Source of the DNA: Pseudo-nitzschia pungens
Lineage: Eukaryota; Bacillariophyta; Bacillariophyceae; Bacillariales; Bacillariaceae
Reading direction: 5' to 3'
NCBI GenBank assembly: GCA_037355855.1
Contig: CM074763.1
Coordinates: 3,782,001 to 3,846,000 of the forward strand
Length of the DNA: 64,000 nucleotides
Both the position numbers and the translations under genes were made by a program. The notes beneath the pieces are model-generated. The model did not search any database. It was not told where the DNA came from and was given only the letters and a program-made list of their open reading frames with translations. Numbering within the stretch: position 1 is the stretch's first letter; each line of letters opens with the position of its first letter. Of this stretch, positions 52,034 to 62,977 are shown one piece after another.

Positions 52034-55000
52034 TCAGTTGTGGGATCCTTTCTTTTTAAAGGTCTTTCTGTACTTTCTTCTGTACTCTTTGAGTTCCCGT
52101 TCGGAGATGTCGATCTCGTCATCGGAGACTTCGTGGTCAGCTTGGGCCGTGGCCAGTACATAAGAGTACTCGTGGTTCGATAGGTTCCTTCCCCAGTGGG
52201 GTTTGGAGTGTTGCTCAGCGTCTGAGTCTTGTTCTTTTGCCACAAAATGCTCCTTGAGCAAGTTGATGGTCTCCCGGTCGAACTTTCCCTTCTTGGGGGG
52301 TCCGCCGGTTAGTTTCCAGCATTTGCCGGCATGGACCTTGCCACAGGTCTTGCATAGCTGTTTGTTGCTGTTGTCCATAGGGCGCTTCTTTTTGCCAGGG
52401 GACAATTTGCGCGACGCGCATTTTGTCCGACGTTCCGATGTTCCAGTACTAAAAATACGTAGATTTCTACACAACTTTACCATGCGATATCTCGCTCCCT
52501 TATACACCCCCAATCACAACCCCAGGACCTACATGTATTAACCAAGACATGCGCTCTTCGTTTCTGCTATCGGTTCAGTTGCTGGATGCTTCCTTTCGTT
52601 GAGTTTGTTGCCAATTCACTGCTCGACCGAGGGATCAGCAACAGCAGCAGCACCAAAACCAAGATCGACACATAATTTTCTACAGCACTTCCAGTACAGA
52701 TTCTACAGCAATTCACCACTCTTTTTCGATGTACGGTACTGATCTGTTCCCAAGCTCCAACCAAGGCCCTTACGTATATCTTGCTATACTTAATGTTCTA
52801 CACTGTTTCCAAGCTGCTTAAGTGATTCTCACTTAAAGTTCTTCCACTGTAGGAATATTTCTACACGAAATTCCAGATGTCATCTGTTTCCAAGTCTAAT
52901 GCCCTGCTGGTACATAAGTGTTTTCGCTTATGGTCCTAATGTTTTCTGACCCAAGCCCAAAAGCCGCTAAGTACAGTTCACTTAAGGCTCTACCATCTAC
53001 ATATACCTCTCAGGTGTACAGTATAAATGTCATCTGTTTCCAAGTCTACTGCCGTGCTGGACCCTAAGTGTTTTCACTTATGGTCCTACTGTTTCTTGAC
53101 CCAAGCCCCAAAGCCGCTAAGTACAGTTTGCTTAAGGCTCCACCACCTACATAACCCTCTCAGGTGTACTGTATAAATGTCATCTGTTTCCAAGTCTACT
53201 GCCCTGATGGACCCTAAGTGTTTTCGCTTATGGTCCTACTGTTTCCTGACCCAAGCCCTAAAGCCACTAAGTACAGTTTGCTTAAGGCTCCCCTACCTAC
53301 ATATACCTCTCAGATGCATTCTTCAACTGTCATCTGTTTTCAAGTCTAGTGCCCTGATGGACCATAAGTGTTTTCGCTTATGGTCCTACTGTTTCCTTAC
53401 CCAAGCCCCAAAGCCGCTAAGTACAGCTTGCTTAAGGCTCTCCTACCTACATATACCTCTCAGATGCACACTTCAACTGTCATCTGTTTTCAAGTCTACT
53501 GCCCTGCTGGACCATAAGTGTTCTCACTTAAGGTCCTACTATTTCCTGACCCAAGCCCCAAAGCCGCTAAGTACAGCTTGCTTAAGGCTCTCCTACCTAC
53601 ATAACCCTCTCAGATGCACACTTCAACTGTCATCTGTTTTCAAGTCTACTGCCCTGATAGTCCATAATTGTTTTTGATTATGGACCTACTGTTTTTATGA
53701 CCCAAGCCCCAAAGCTGCTAAGTACATGTTACTTAACGCACCACCACCTACATATACCCCTCCAGTTCACAGTACAGCAGAGACCTGTTTTCAAGCCTAC
53801 AGCCCTGATGGTCCATAAGTGTTTTCACTTAAAGGCCCTGTTTCCAAGCTACTACAGGAGAGCAAGTTCAAGTTCGAACAGAAGGCCAGCTGTTACGAAT
53901 TTGAATTTGGTAGTAGGCTCCACCGCCTCTACGTGTTTCTGGCTACTACTAAGTTCGAACAGGAGGACAGCTGTTCTGAATTTGGTAGTAGGCTCTGTAC
54001 TTTATGTACCATACAGTGGTAAGGAATGTGGTTCGGGATGTGTTTGGGGATGACTACTCGCATTACTGGTGATGCTGCAATCCAGCATTCAGAGAGGAGT
54101 TTTGCTTTTGTACGCTGACCACTAGCATTACAGATACCATGTATCTAGTCAGGGTTTTGCTTGTGTCAGCTGACCACTAGCATTACGGATGCTGCACACC
54201 AGCATTGGAGGGACAGTTTTGCTTGTGTCTTTCCCTTTCACGTTCTTGTTACCCCGTTTCCTGTACGCTTTGCAACAGCAGTGTCTGTTGTGCTCTGGAC
54301 TGGTTCGTTTTTTTCCTGTTTCTTACCAAGGTTCGTTTGCAAAATAGCCGTCCTTACAACCTGGGGCCTATTCCCCATGGTTGAGGCGGCGCGTCGTTCT
54401 ACAACTTGGGGCCTAACCTCTCTTCGATTGAGGCGACGATAAAGTCTGGTTACAGACTGAGTAGCTTTTAACCACCTTCGGTGGATTTTCCTACTTAAAT
54501 AAGTATATTATTATTATTCTTTTTGCCAGGGGATTTCCCGTGGTGGGTTCCTCCCCCAGATGCGGCCTTGGGGGTCTTCTTGGTGACACCGGTCTGCTTT
54601 TCGAGGTCGGTGATGCGTTGTTGCATTACTGCTTCCTTCCGGATGGTGAGTTCCAGATTTTCGAGCTTGTCGATGGTGGTGTTAAAGGAGTGGGTGTAGA
54701 GGTCCCAACTAATGTGCTCCAGTTTCTCGCGTTGGGAGTGGGTCATGTTGGAATCCAGGATTTCCTTCAGTTCTCCTTGGGTGAAACTTCGTGGTGTTTC
54801 CATTTGGTCACTGCCACATTCCCAGAGGCATTCTGGGAGGTAGCTTTGGAGTTCGGCCATGCGATTGGCCCAGGCTCTAATGCCATGTTTGAGGTCCACG
54901 CGCATGCCTCGCATGAATCGGCGGAGGACGATATACGAGCGCTTGCCGTGTTGGTCATTGCCAAAGATTTTGAGCTTGAGGGAATGCATGCATTCCTCGA

Positions 55001-55604
55001 TGACATCCTTTCTGTACTCCTGGGATTGGTAGTACTGGATGAGGGCGCTTGCGACCTTTTTCTTTGGGATTGGAGACTCGAGGTTGTCGGTCTCCGATTC
55101 TTTGTCCGAGCTCGCCTTGGCTGTGTCGGCTTTGTCGGCGTTTGGAGCTTGCTCCTTTGCCGTCTCCTTGGAGGCTCCCGTGGGAGTTTCGGTGGCGTCT
55201 TGCCCCATTGATAGCAGGATGTTTGCTTGGTCCCTTTGTTCGATCTCTTGGATCTTTTTCTGTACGTGTCTGGTGTGATGGACCTTATGGGTTGGTTCGG
55301 CCAAGTAGGTCCGCGCGAGCGTCCGCTGGACAAGTCCGAGTGCCTCAATAGAGAGGATTCTCTGTAGGACCTCCAATTTTTGGTCTCCGTTGAGTTTGTC
55401 ATTGCCAGCAATTTTCTGGTCAAAGTCTCTCTTCCAAATAAGGAAGAGTTCTGGTCTTTCAGTACCATTGAGGACCTTCAAGTAGTCGCTGAATGCGATT
55501 CCACCTTGTTCGCTGTCTACATTCATCTTTACGGTGTTGGCGTCTTCCGGCCAGTCCTCCCGTGTGATGTTGAAAGGTTTTAGTTTGGTTCCTTTGGTCG
55601 CCAT
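52034..55604 (-). pseudogene. Gypsy A2 Gag, split by non-autonomous copy 3
   Basis: Pieces: 55604 down to about 54517 (MATKGTKLKPFNITREDW to THHGKSPGKK) and about 52402 down to 52034 (KKRPMDNSNKQLCKTCGK.. to FKKKGSHN, TGA). The zinc knuckle CKTCGKVHAGKC sits just after the break. Compared with A1 Gag the linker at about residues 115-165 differs strongly while the ends are conserved. The insertion breaks the frame. Confidence 0.9.
52403..54516 (+). mobile_element. Non-autonomous LINE-derived element, copy 3
   Basis: Length 2,114 bp, the longest copy. TSD ttctttttgccagggga (17 bp) is at 52386-52402 and 54517-54533. The head is caatttgcgcgacgcgcatt. About seven 150-bp hairpin units start near 52880, 53028, 53178, 53325, 53477, 53629 and 53774. 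The ~60-bp gaccactagcattac units and the double-hairpin tail follow. Unlike copies 1 and 2, it carries an extra duplicated segment with aagttcgaacagNaggNcagctgtt near 53873 and 53950. Confidence 0.92.
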
Positions 55605-56169
55605 GGTGATTTAATCAGCTGTTTATTAAGTTACTTTAGTTACACTATTTCTGTTATCTTTGTTGCTTGTGTTGAAATTGAGCAAAAAGTGATTGCTCAG
55701 TTCCTCCAGTCCTTTTGCTGGATTTTTACACTGTTCTCGTGATAACTCGTGTTGTAACTGATTTTCCCCCTGGTTTGTCCAGTGGTGGGAGTTGTTTCTC
55801 TACCTTTCCGGATATCCGTATATTTCGGTTGTGGTTGGCATCCCCTATTCGGTCTGTCCATCCCCTCGGTGTTGGTCCAATTAGTCCATTCACTGATTTA
55901 TGTGTCACTTTTTCGGCACTTATTTTATTATTTCTTTGTTTCTGCTGTCGACCATGGTCCTGTTTAGGTACTTAGGTGTCTCTGTTGCTGCTGTTGCTCC
56001 CTTCTTTGGGCGCCAACAGTTGCTGGGGTCGGTCTTCCTTGTGCTGCAGACACTGGATATCCTTCTCCCTGTTTTTGCTTCTCTGCGCCTCCATTTTTGG
56101 CAGTCTTTCGGTCTCGTCGGCGCCTTGGCCGATCGATCTCTTTCTGCTCATGGTCATCAGCGCTCAGCT
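55605..56169 (-). other. Gypsy A2 leader
   Basis: Non-coding 5' UTR. Alignable with the A1 leader in parts (the ends and the ggatatccgtatatttcggt phrase) but lacking the duplicated stretch present in A1. Confidence 0.6.
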
Positions 56170-56183
56170 TGATTTTAAAATCA
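56170..56183 (-). promoter_or_regulatory. Palindrome at the primer-binding position of Gypsy A2
   Basis: TGATTTTAAAATCA directly adjoins the 5' LTR, identical to Gypsy A1. Confidence 0.6.
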
Positions 56184-56360
56184 TGCCATACCCCGGGTCT
56201 ACTAGTGATTTAGAAAGTAGTAGTGATATGCAAATTGTGAGAGCTATTGATTAGTCTATTGCTATTGCTTTCCGGCAGTCTCCTGTATTCGGCGATAAGG
56301 AGACTCGCTAATCGTAATCCAATCACGAACGGATTCGTGACTGTATTCCGGTGCACGGCA
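56184..56360 (-). repeat. Gypsy A2 5' LTR
   Basis: 177 bp, identical by eye to 48559-48735. Confidence 0.93.
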
Positions 56361-57989
56361 CCTGCGCATCCTGGCACGAATCTGGGAAGCATTCTGGTTG
56401 TGAGGTTTGCCTTCAGCAAGAAGTGCATCCACCAGGCCTTGATTGAAGGAGTCTCTCCATGAAGGGGCCAATTTTTTCACTGCCCGGTATTGCCTGTAAG
56501 CTTGTTTCAGGTGGAGGATAGCACTGGAAAGATCACTGTGTTCTCCTTTGTAGAGAGAAAGCTTGCATGCCAGCCTTTTCAAAACAGTATGACTGGTGGA
56601 CACACCCTGTCTCAGCTTAACAACACGCCGCCAAAAGTCAATTGTATCACGATAGACTTGCAACTTCGGGGACCATGGAACCAGACCAGCTCTAGTGTGG
56701 CAAAGGTTTTGTTCAACAGAGAGCCTGAGAGAGGTGGAGGTTTCATGGAGGACTTCATATGTGGTGATGAGATCAGCGCGCACAGAAATATCCCCAGACT
56801 GAAACTGAGCCAGGAGGTGCTCCAGCTTAGCTTGGAGAGAAAACACTCCAGCCTTGAGAAAGCTATGCCTGACACGCTTGAAATACCGTTGGCGCAGATG
56901 AGGGTGGGAGGACCGGAGTTTGGAATGAGAGAAGCTCACGGGAGGTGGCAGGTGTTTGCCCATGAGGCTGCAATTACAGACTTCAATCCAAAGCATTCTG
57001 TGGTCAGATTCCATACCATAGGCACCACCAAAGGGACAATACCCAGCCCGGAGAACATCAACATTCTCAGAGACCCAAATGGCATCAATTGGTGTTCGGG
57101 TAGTGTTGCGGTTGTGAGTGGCAGGAGGAGAAGACGTACTATGAAGGGTAAGAATGGCATCTCTGAAACCAAGAGCCTTGAGCTCAAAAGACAAGCCATC
57201 AGTCCGAACATCAGCATTTTGATCAATCCCAAGAATGACTTGATCACCTGCTCCCAGACAGACCTTAAGGGCAGCAGTCAAATCCCTGTGAAAGAGGATG
57301 CATGGGTTGGGACTGAAAAGATTTTCAGCTGCTTGAAAGTATCGGTACTGTTGATTCCAGACGGAACCAAGATCCCTGTCATTTTCAACAGGGCAGTAAG
57401 CAGAAAACATAGTGACAGTGTAACCATCCCTGCCCTGAAACTTGACAAAGGACCATCTTCCAAGACCAGAAGGATCAGCCCCATGGGCAATCTTGTGGGA
57501 ACTGAACAGTTGATCAATGGAAAATCCTGTACCACCAGGCTGAAGCCATGAACAGTCAGAAGCTTCATGCTTGTTGTTGGCAAGATAGGAAAAACTTGAG
57601 GGACTGACATTCTTCATGCGCCGATTGAAAAGATCACAGGGCAGGAGTTTGGATTCATTCAAACAATGTTCAGCAAAAAGAGCCACACTGGCATTGCTCT
57701 TGACAAATTGACGGGCGTTGTGCTTGGACATGGACATAAAGGCAGCTCTGCGCTGTGGTCCAATGTTTTGGAATGTGATGATGGTGGAGTTAGAGGATGG
57801 AGCTTGAGGGAAGGAATGACCAAAAGTGTCAGAATCCTTAGCAGCAAGAGATTCTCCATGAAGAGTTAATTGGACAAAATGAGGGGCAGGGGAAGAGTCG
57901 GAGGGGGAAAAGGGAGAAACAGGAGAAGCATTGATGGGATTTGGATTGGAAGGCATCCCATCACACCTCATATCAGAAGAGCTAACCAT
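56361..57989 (-). pseudogene. LINE-2 ORF2, first 543 codons (AP-type endonuclease)
   Basis: ATG at 57989-57987 (MVSSSDMRCDGMPSNPNP), inside the last codons of ORF1 (ATGGTTAG). Endonuclease/exonuclease/phosphatase-fold motifs: ITFQNIG, ALFAEHCLN, GRWSFVKFQG, TMFSAYCPVEND, ILGIDQNADV, TPIDAIWVSEN and ESDHRMLWIEV with the C-terminal SDH. Then a linker (LSVEQNLCHTRAGLVPW, DTIDFWRRVVKLRQG) up to RMRR, where Gypsy A2 enters. The endonuclease nicks target DNA for target-primed reverse transcription. All expected catalytic blocks are present. Confidence 0.92.
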
Positions 57990-59229
57990 GATCAGAAGGA
58001 AACCGAGTCTGTCGCACGGAAGAAAGAGTTGCCGGAGCTGATTTGGTGGAGACATTGGCATGGCTCAAATCACTGACACTAGCATCATGACTGGAAGAGA
58101 ATGCAATTGCAGCAACTCCAAGCCTCAATGCAGAGGCTGCATCTTCCCCACCACCGGCAGCAGGAACTGCAGTTGAGGAATCAGGAGAGGCCACAGGGAG
58201 GTCACCAGCCATGGCATTATGGGGAGGGTCAGGAACTGCAGGGGGAACTTCAGGAGGAATACCAGGAGAGGCATCAGCCTTGGCCACATGGGTAGGATCA
58301 CCTCCAGTAGGAACACCACCTGCAGGCGCTGAAGCCTGGACATCAGTGAGATTGGAAGTACCGGTTGCTAAAGTATCCATGGATTGAGAATCATCAAACC
58401 CTCCACCACCACTGTCAGCACGGGCTTGGAGGTTAAAGTGCAGATCTAGATCAAAGGTGAGGTCTGGGGCAAGGTCAACTGACAAGTCATCATCAACAAG
58501 TTCCCAATCTCTTGCATCCCCATCACCAAAAAAGGGAAGAGAGTCATCCTGCATTGGATCTGCAGCAGGTTCAGTTTCCACAACACAATTGGCAGCAGCA
58601 TCCCAATGGTAGGCTTCCATTTCAGTCAAGCACTCAGAAGAGAACCATTGTCGAACACAAGAACCATAATGAGCTTCCAGTATAATAGGCAGGAAAGACA
58701 ACATGGCCATTGCTTCAGCCTTGGTAGTGATATTGTACAAAGCAAGGATCTCGCCTCGGTATGAACTGGTATCAACAGAAAGAAAAAGAGGCCATGACCA
58801 ATTGTCACGGGTTCTGATGCCCAGAAGCACACTGCGCAGTGTCTTCAAACCCAGCCCTTGGCCCAAGTCAACTGGAAGATCAAGATCAACTACCCCCAAA
58901 ACAGGAGCAGTTTCATGGCTCTCAATAAATTTGGCTTGGCGGTGCTTAGCCTGGCGAACAGTCTTGAGCTTGGAGGGGGGAAGAGGTCTGTCAGAAGGAT
59001 TGGTAGCTGTCTCAATAAACTTGTAGAATTTACCATCAGGTAACGAGGCAATGTCTGAAGGTTTGCAACGGTTGAACTGGGCTTTGAGGAGCTTAACAGT
59101 GTGGGCGCGCTTTGTTGCATCACATAAAACATGAGCAGCCAGAACCGGATTGGGATCAGGAGTTCTGGAGTTGTCAAGACTGATATTCTTCCTGATAACA
59201 GCAATAGGACATGCCTGAAACCTGGGATG
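57982..59229 (-). pseudogene. LINE-2 ORF1, C-terminal part with frameshift
   Basis: Starts at the 5' truncation point (FQACPIAVIRKNI, equal to about 11040 in LINE-0) and ends FPSDHG and TAG at 57982. One extra C in the run near 58975 (ttccccccctcc against ttcccccttcc in LINE-0) shifts the frame; the open frame resumes cleanly from about 58899. The C-terminal 130 residues are Pro/Ala/Ser-rich and differ from LINE-0 by several small in-frame indels. Confidence 0.88.
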
Positions 59230-61918
59230 GTAGGTTGACTAGACACTCATTGTTCAGCAAACAGGTGTATAACTCCTGATCTGCGTCATTGCATAAGTGT
59301 CGAAATAGGTTCGGAAATTCTGCTAGAAACAGTTCTTCATCTTGCTTGGGGACTTCAAGTTTCAAAAAATCAATAAGAGTGCCCTTTTCAAGGGCTTTCT
59401 TCCCTTCAGTAGGTGGATCCATCCGGGGGAGTCTGGAGAAGGCATCAGCAAGAACATTCTTCTTGCCTTCAATATAGGTGAGGTTGACACCAAATTCTTC
59501 GAGGAATAGTCTCCACCGGAGGACTCGTTGGACTGAAAGTGTTCGGAAGGTAAGGTTCTTATGGTCAGTGTATACATTGATCACACCACCAAGGAGCATC
59601 TTCCGGTACTCTTTGCAGCAGAGTACGATTGCGAGGAGTTCTTTCTCCGTCGTAGTATAGTTCTTTTGGGCATCGGATAGTTTCTTGGACCAATAGGCAA
59701 TGGGCTTGCCATCTTGGAGGATAGCAGCGCCTAGCTGTAGGTCTGAGGCATCAGTGTACAGTTCAAAGGGCTTGTTGAGGTCTGGATAGGTGTTTAGGGC
59801 ATCTGCTGCCACCATTGCTTTCATCTCTTGAAAGGTTTTATCTTGAGCAGGGCCCCAAGTGAAAGCTGAAGGGGCTTTGCGTTGCTTGCCCTTTATGGTA
59901 GCTGCTTGAGGAGTTTTTTGCTTGGGGGTTCCGGTGATATCGAAAAGAGGAGCTAAGACATGCGATCTGCGAGGCCACATATCCCTGTAGTATCCTACAG
60001 CGCCTAGGAAGGACTTGACTTGGGTCACAGTTCTTGGTCGGTCCATATGTAGGATGGCTTCTATCTTCTTTCTCCAGGGCTTAACAGCTGTAGGAGTCAT
60101 CCAATATCCAAGGAAGTCAGTCTCTTGTACAGCCCAATCGCACTTGAGTGGGTTGCATTTAAGTCCATTTTGGTTGAGCCGGTCTAGGATCTTGTCGATA
60201 GTCTTCATGTGGAGGTCAAAGGATCCATTGGTCCAGACGCCAATATCATCAATATAAACAGTGCAGTCTGTGTCTTGTAGGATATCTTCCATTAGTTGCT
60301 GGGCAACATCTGGGGAGACTTTGACACCCATGGGGAGTCTCTGATATTCATAGCAGCCATAAGGGGTGACTATGGTACAGAGCTTCTTGCTTGCATCATC
60401 CAGTTCAAAGCAGTAGTATTGCATGGACAAGTCAATCTTGGTGAAGTGAGTGTACTTGCCTCTCTTGTTCATGATATCCTGTATCCGGGGGATTGGATAA
60501 GGGCGTCTCTCAAGGAGTTCATTGAGTTCTCTGAAGTCTGATACCCATCTAACTCTGTTGTCCTTCTTTGGAACAATAAAGGTCGGGAATGCCCATTCAG
60601 CTGGTCCACTGCATCTTTTGAGTACTCCATCATTACAAAGATTCTGGAGCTCCCTTTTGAATAGGTCTTCTCTTTTGTATGCAACTGGATAAGGCTTCTT
60701 GTGTATAGGCTTGGATCCGGGTTTCAGTCTTAGAGAGATCTTCTTGTGTGGATATTTGCCAAGTTCTCCATTGAAGACGTTGGGATACTTGCTTAGTATT
60801 GCTTGGAACTGCTGTTGCTCTGCTGTGGACATGTGGGACTGTTGCTGTGCAACTGTCGATGGATCTGTTTCTTGGTAGGCTCTGTCGAGAATAACTTTGG
60901 ACTTGTATGGATTGGCAAAGAGATCATCAGCAAAGAGTTCAGCGTCCTCTAGTTCTTCCATGAGCATGTTGTAGTCGGACTCGTGGTATAAGGAGGTGTC
61001 CTTCATGGGTATGGTTCTGTCCATCCACTGAACTGCTCCTTCTTTGAATAGGAGGTTGATCTGTGCTAACTGGAGGAAGTCTCTGCCTAGTATCAGATCA
61101 TATCTGCAGTTGGGGGAATGGAAGAGCCTTGCCTCTTGTCGGTCAATGGTGTAGTTGCCAAACTCTTGTAACTTGATGTTCTTCATGGTGATGTATTCTG
61201 TAGTATCGAAAGTTCCATTTGCTGTAGTTGTTAGGACTTGATGTTTGCTTCTGGTTGGTATGGTTCCAAATGGTAGTGCTCTCTTGTTGATTAGAGTTCC
61301 GGAGGATCCACTATCTAGTAGCGCTAGTAGTGGTCTTGCTTTGAGAGGGATGCCTTGTATGTACTGTACGTTGGTTAGAAGAATAGGAGCCACGTTGCTC
61401 TTATTCGGAATAGGAGCCGCGTTGCTCTCATTCGATGCCTGTTCTGCTGGATTTCCAGCAGTCGACAGCAGCTTTAAATAATTTTGCTCCAGCGCACCTC
61501 CTTTGGTGTAGTCTCTGGGTTTTCCGGGATTGCAATAGAAGTTTTTTGCTGTACCGGTAGACCAGTTTCTTGCCAGGGACAAGGTTGGTCCATTTGTTGC
61601 TGCTGTCTTCTTCGGATTGATCGCATTGATCGATGTTGCGTCTGTACCCTTGGATCGATTTGGATCCACGTTCAATATATCCTGTAGGATGTTTCGGACA
61701 ATTGTTCTTGCTGCGTTCGCAGGCTTTGCTGAGCTTTCAACAGGAATACTCCATCCTGTAGGTTCCTTCCCCTCTTTATCTGGGAGATCTCCTCCATGCG
61801 TCATCCCAGACAGCAGGGCTGTGCTGGCATCCAGGTCCCGGGGAGCTGGAGGCAAGGTGATTGCTGGTTTTAGTGAAGCCGGGGGCTTCTGTTTTCGAGG
61901 CTTGGAGCCTCCGGAGAC
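59230..61918 (-). pseudogene. Gypsy C Pol, N-terminal piece (protease, RT, RNase H)
   Basis: The frame opens right after the gag TGA (61919-61921) and runs to NNECLVNLP at 59230, where LINE-2 begins. Protease LLDSGSSGTLI, RT KIDLSMQYYC and VYIDDIGVW, RNase H LYTDASDLQLGAAILQDGK. No ATG occurs within the first 21 codons after the stop. The missing integrase is present only in the 42196-44040 piece. Confidence 0.9.
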
Positions 61919-62977
61919 TCAGGGGAGCCACACAAGTTCCCCATCGATGCTCCATTCAGTTCTTCCACCATGATTAGCATGGTATGCCTCGATTGCTGCG
62001 TTGCGCGCTGCGTTCATGTGAGCTTGGAAGGTCTCGTTGCTTCCTGCTATCATCAAGGCTCTTGTATTGGCGTGGAAGGTCTCCGGTTGGTTGTTGCTGG
62101 AGCCGGAGCCTTTGTTGTAGTTCTTGGAGTACTTGTTCTTCGAGCACTCTGACCAATCATGATTGTGGCCAGGGATCCTGCAAGGGTTGGACTTCTTCTT
62201 GTTGTTGTTTCCTTTGTGGTTATGCGAGTTGCGCTTGCGAGAGTTGCTGTTATTGCTGTTGGAATTGTTTGAACGCTTCTGTTGTTTGTTGTTATTCTTA
62301 TTGCTCTTCTTGTTGGCTTGCCTCTCGTGACAGCTCATATGATCCACAATGTGTCGGACTGTGGTGTCCTCTTGGATTCCACTGTGCATCATGCCATAGC
62401 TTTCAATCCATGCAGAAGGGAATGAATGGAGGAGGATTGTAAGTTTCTCCACTCTGGAGAGGGGCGCGCTGCTTCCTTCTAGTTTTTGAGTGTATTTCAT
62501 GAGGATAAGGATTCGATCCGAGTGTTCTTTGCAGGTGGCTGAAGGGGTCTTTCGGCAGTCCGGGCTTCGAAGGTAGGTGTGCATGATATCTCTAGCGTCC
62601 TTGGCATTGCAGTAGAGCTGGGTGAAGTCAATAAAGGCTTGTTCATATCCTCCAATCTCTTCTTGGGAGTATTGGAATTCTTCGGGATCCAGTGGGTCCT
62701 TGATCATGTCGTTCCATTTGCTCTGGGCGTCTGTGGTGAGGCAGCGTCCGAAGTGGGTTAGGTAGATGTTGATCGGTAACCGTAGATAGTTGGCAGCATT
62801 CCTGAATGACTCCTCCACAAAGAGCAGTTCTTCAAGACCTCCTGTCTCTGTAAACAGGGGGACTTTCATGCTGTCCGTTCGGTCCTCATCGACGTTGTAC
62901 AGAGTAAAGAGCTTGGGCTTGGTTTGATCAAAGGAGCTCTTGTAGGTGATGGGGGGATCTCTGTAGATACCTGCCAT
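61919..62977 (-). CDS. Gypsy C Gag
   Basis: 352 aa from ATG 62977 (MAGIYRDPPITYKSSFDQTK). It shares its N-terminus with Gypsy B Gag and has a helical middle (FIDFTQLYCNAKDARDIMHT). The C-terminal third is Asn/Lys/Ser-rich with the putative zinc motif CRIPGHNHDWSEC. It ends GELVWLP and TGA, with pol continuing in the same frame. The frame is intact. Confidence 0.92.
   Translation of the reverse strand: MAGIYRDPPITYKSSFDQTKPKLFTLYNVDEDRTDSMKVPLFTETGGLEELLFVEESFRNAANYLRLPINIYLTHFGRCLTTDAQSKWNDMIKDPLDPEEFQYSQEEIGGYEQAFIDFTQLYCNAKDARDIMHTYLRSPDCRKTPSATCKEHSDRILILMKYTQKLEGSSAPLSRVEKLTILLHSFPSAWIESYGMMHSGIQEDTTVRHIVDHMSCHERQANKKSNKNNNKQQKRSNNSNSNNSNSRKRNSHNHKGNNNKKKSNPCRIPGHNHDWSECSKNKYSKNYNKGSGSSNNQPETFHANTRALMIAGSNETFQAHMNAARNAAIEAYHANHGGRTEWSIDGELVWLP

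Larger units (their letters stand above)
48559..56360 (-). mobile_element. Gypsy A2: Ty3/gypsy element interrupted by non-autonomous copy 3
   Basis: LTRs 48559-48735 and 56184-56360 are 177 bp and identical by eye. TSD cctgc is at 48554-48558 and 56361-56365. It belongs to the same family as Gypsy A1 (pol about 97% identical by eye), but the LTR and leader differ more and the LTR is 12 bp shorter. It would be intact without the insertion in gag. Confidence 0.94.
44041..59229 (-). mobile_element. LINE-2: LINE truncated in ORF1, interrupted by Gypsy A2
   Basis: Its own pieces are 44041-48558 and 56361-59229. It contains the C-terminal third of ORF1, a complete ORF2 once Gypsy A2 is removed, and the 3' UTR with double hairpin and TTATTATT tail. 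The flanks do not form a normal TSD; both sides are gypsy pol but start at different places. ggta occurs at both junctions and may be chance. Confidence 0.88.
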
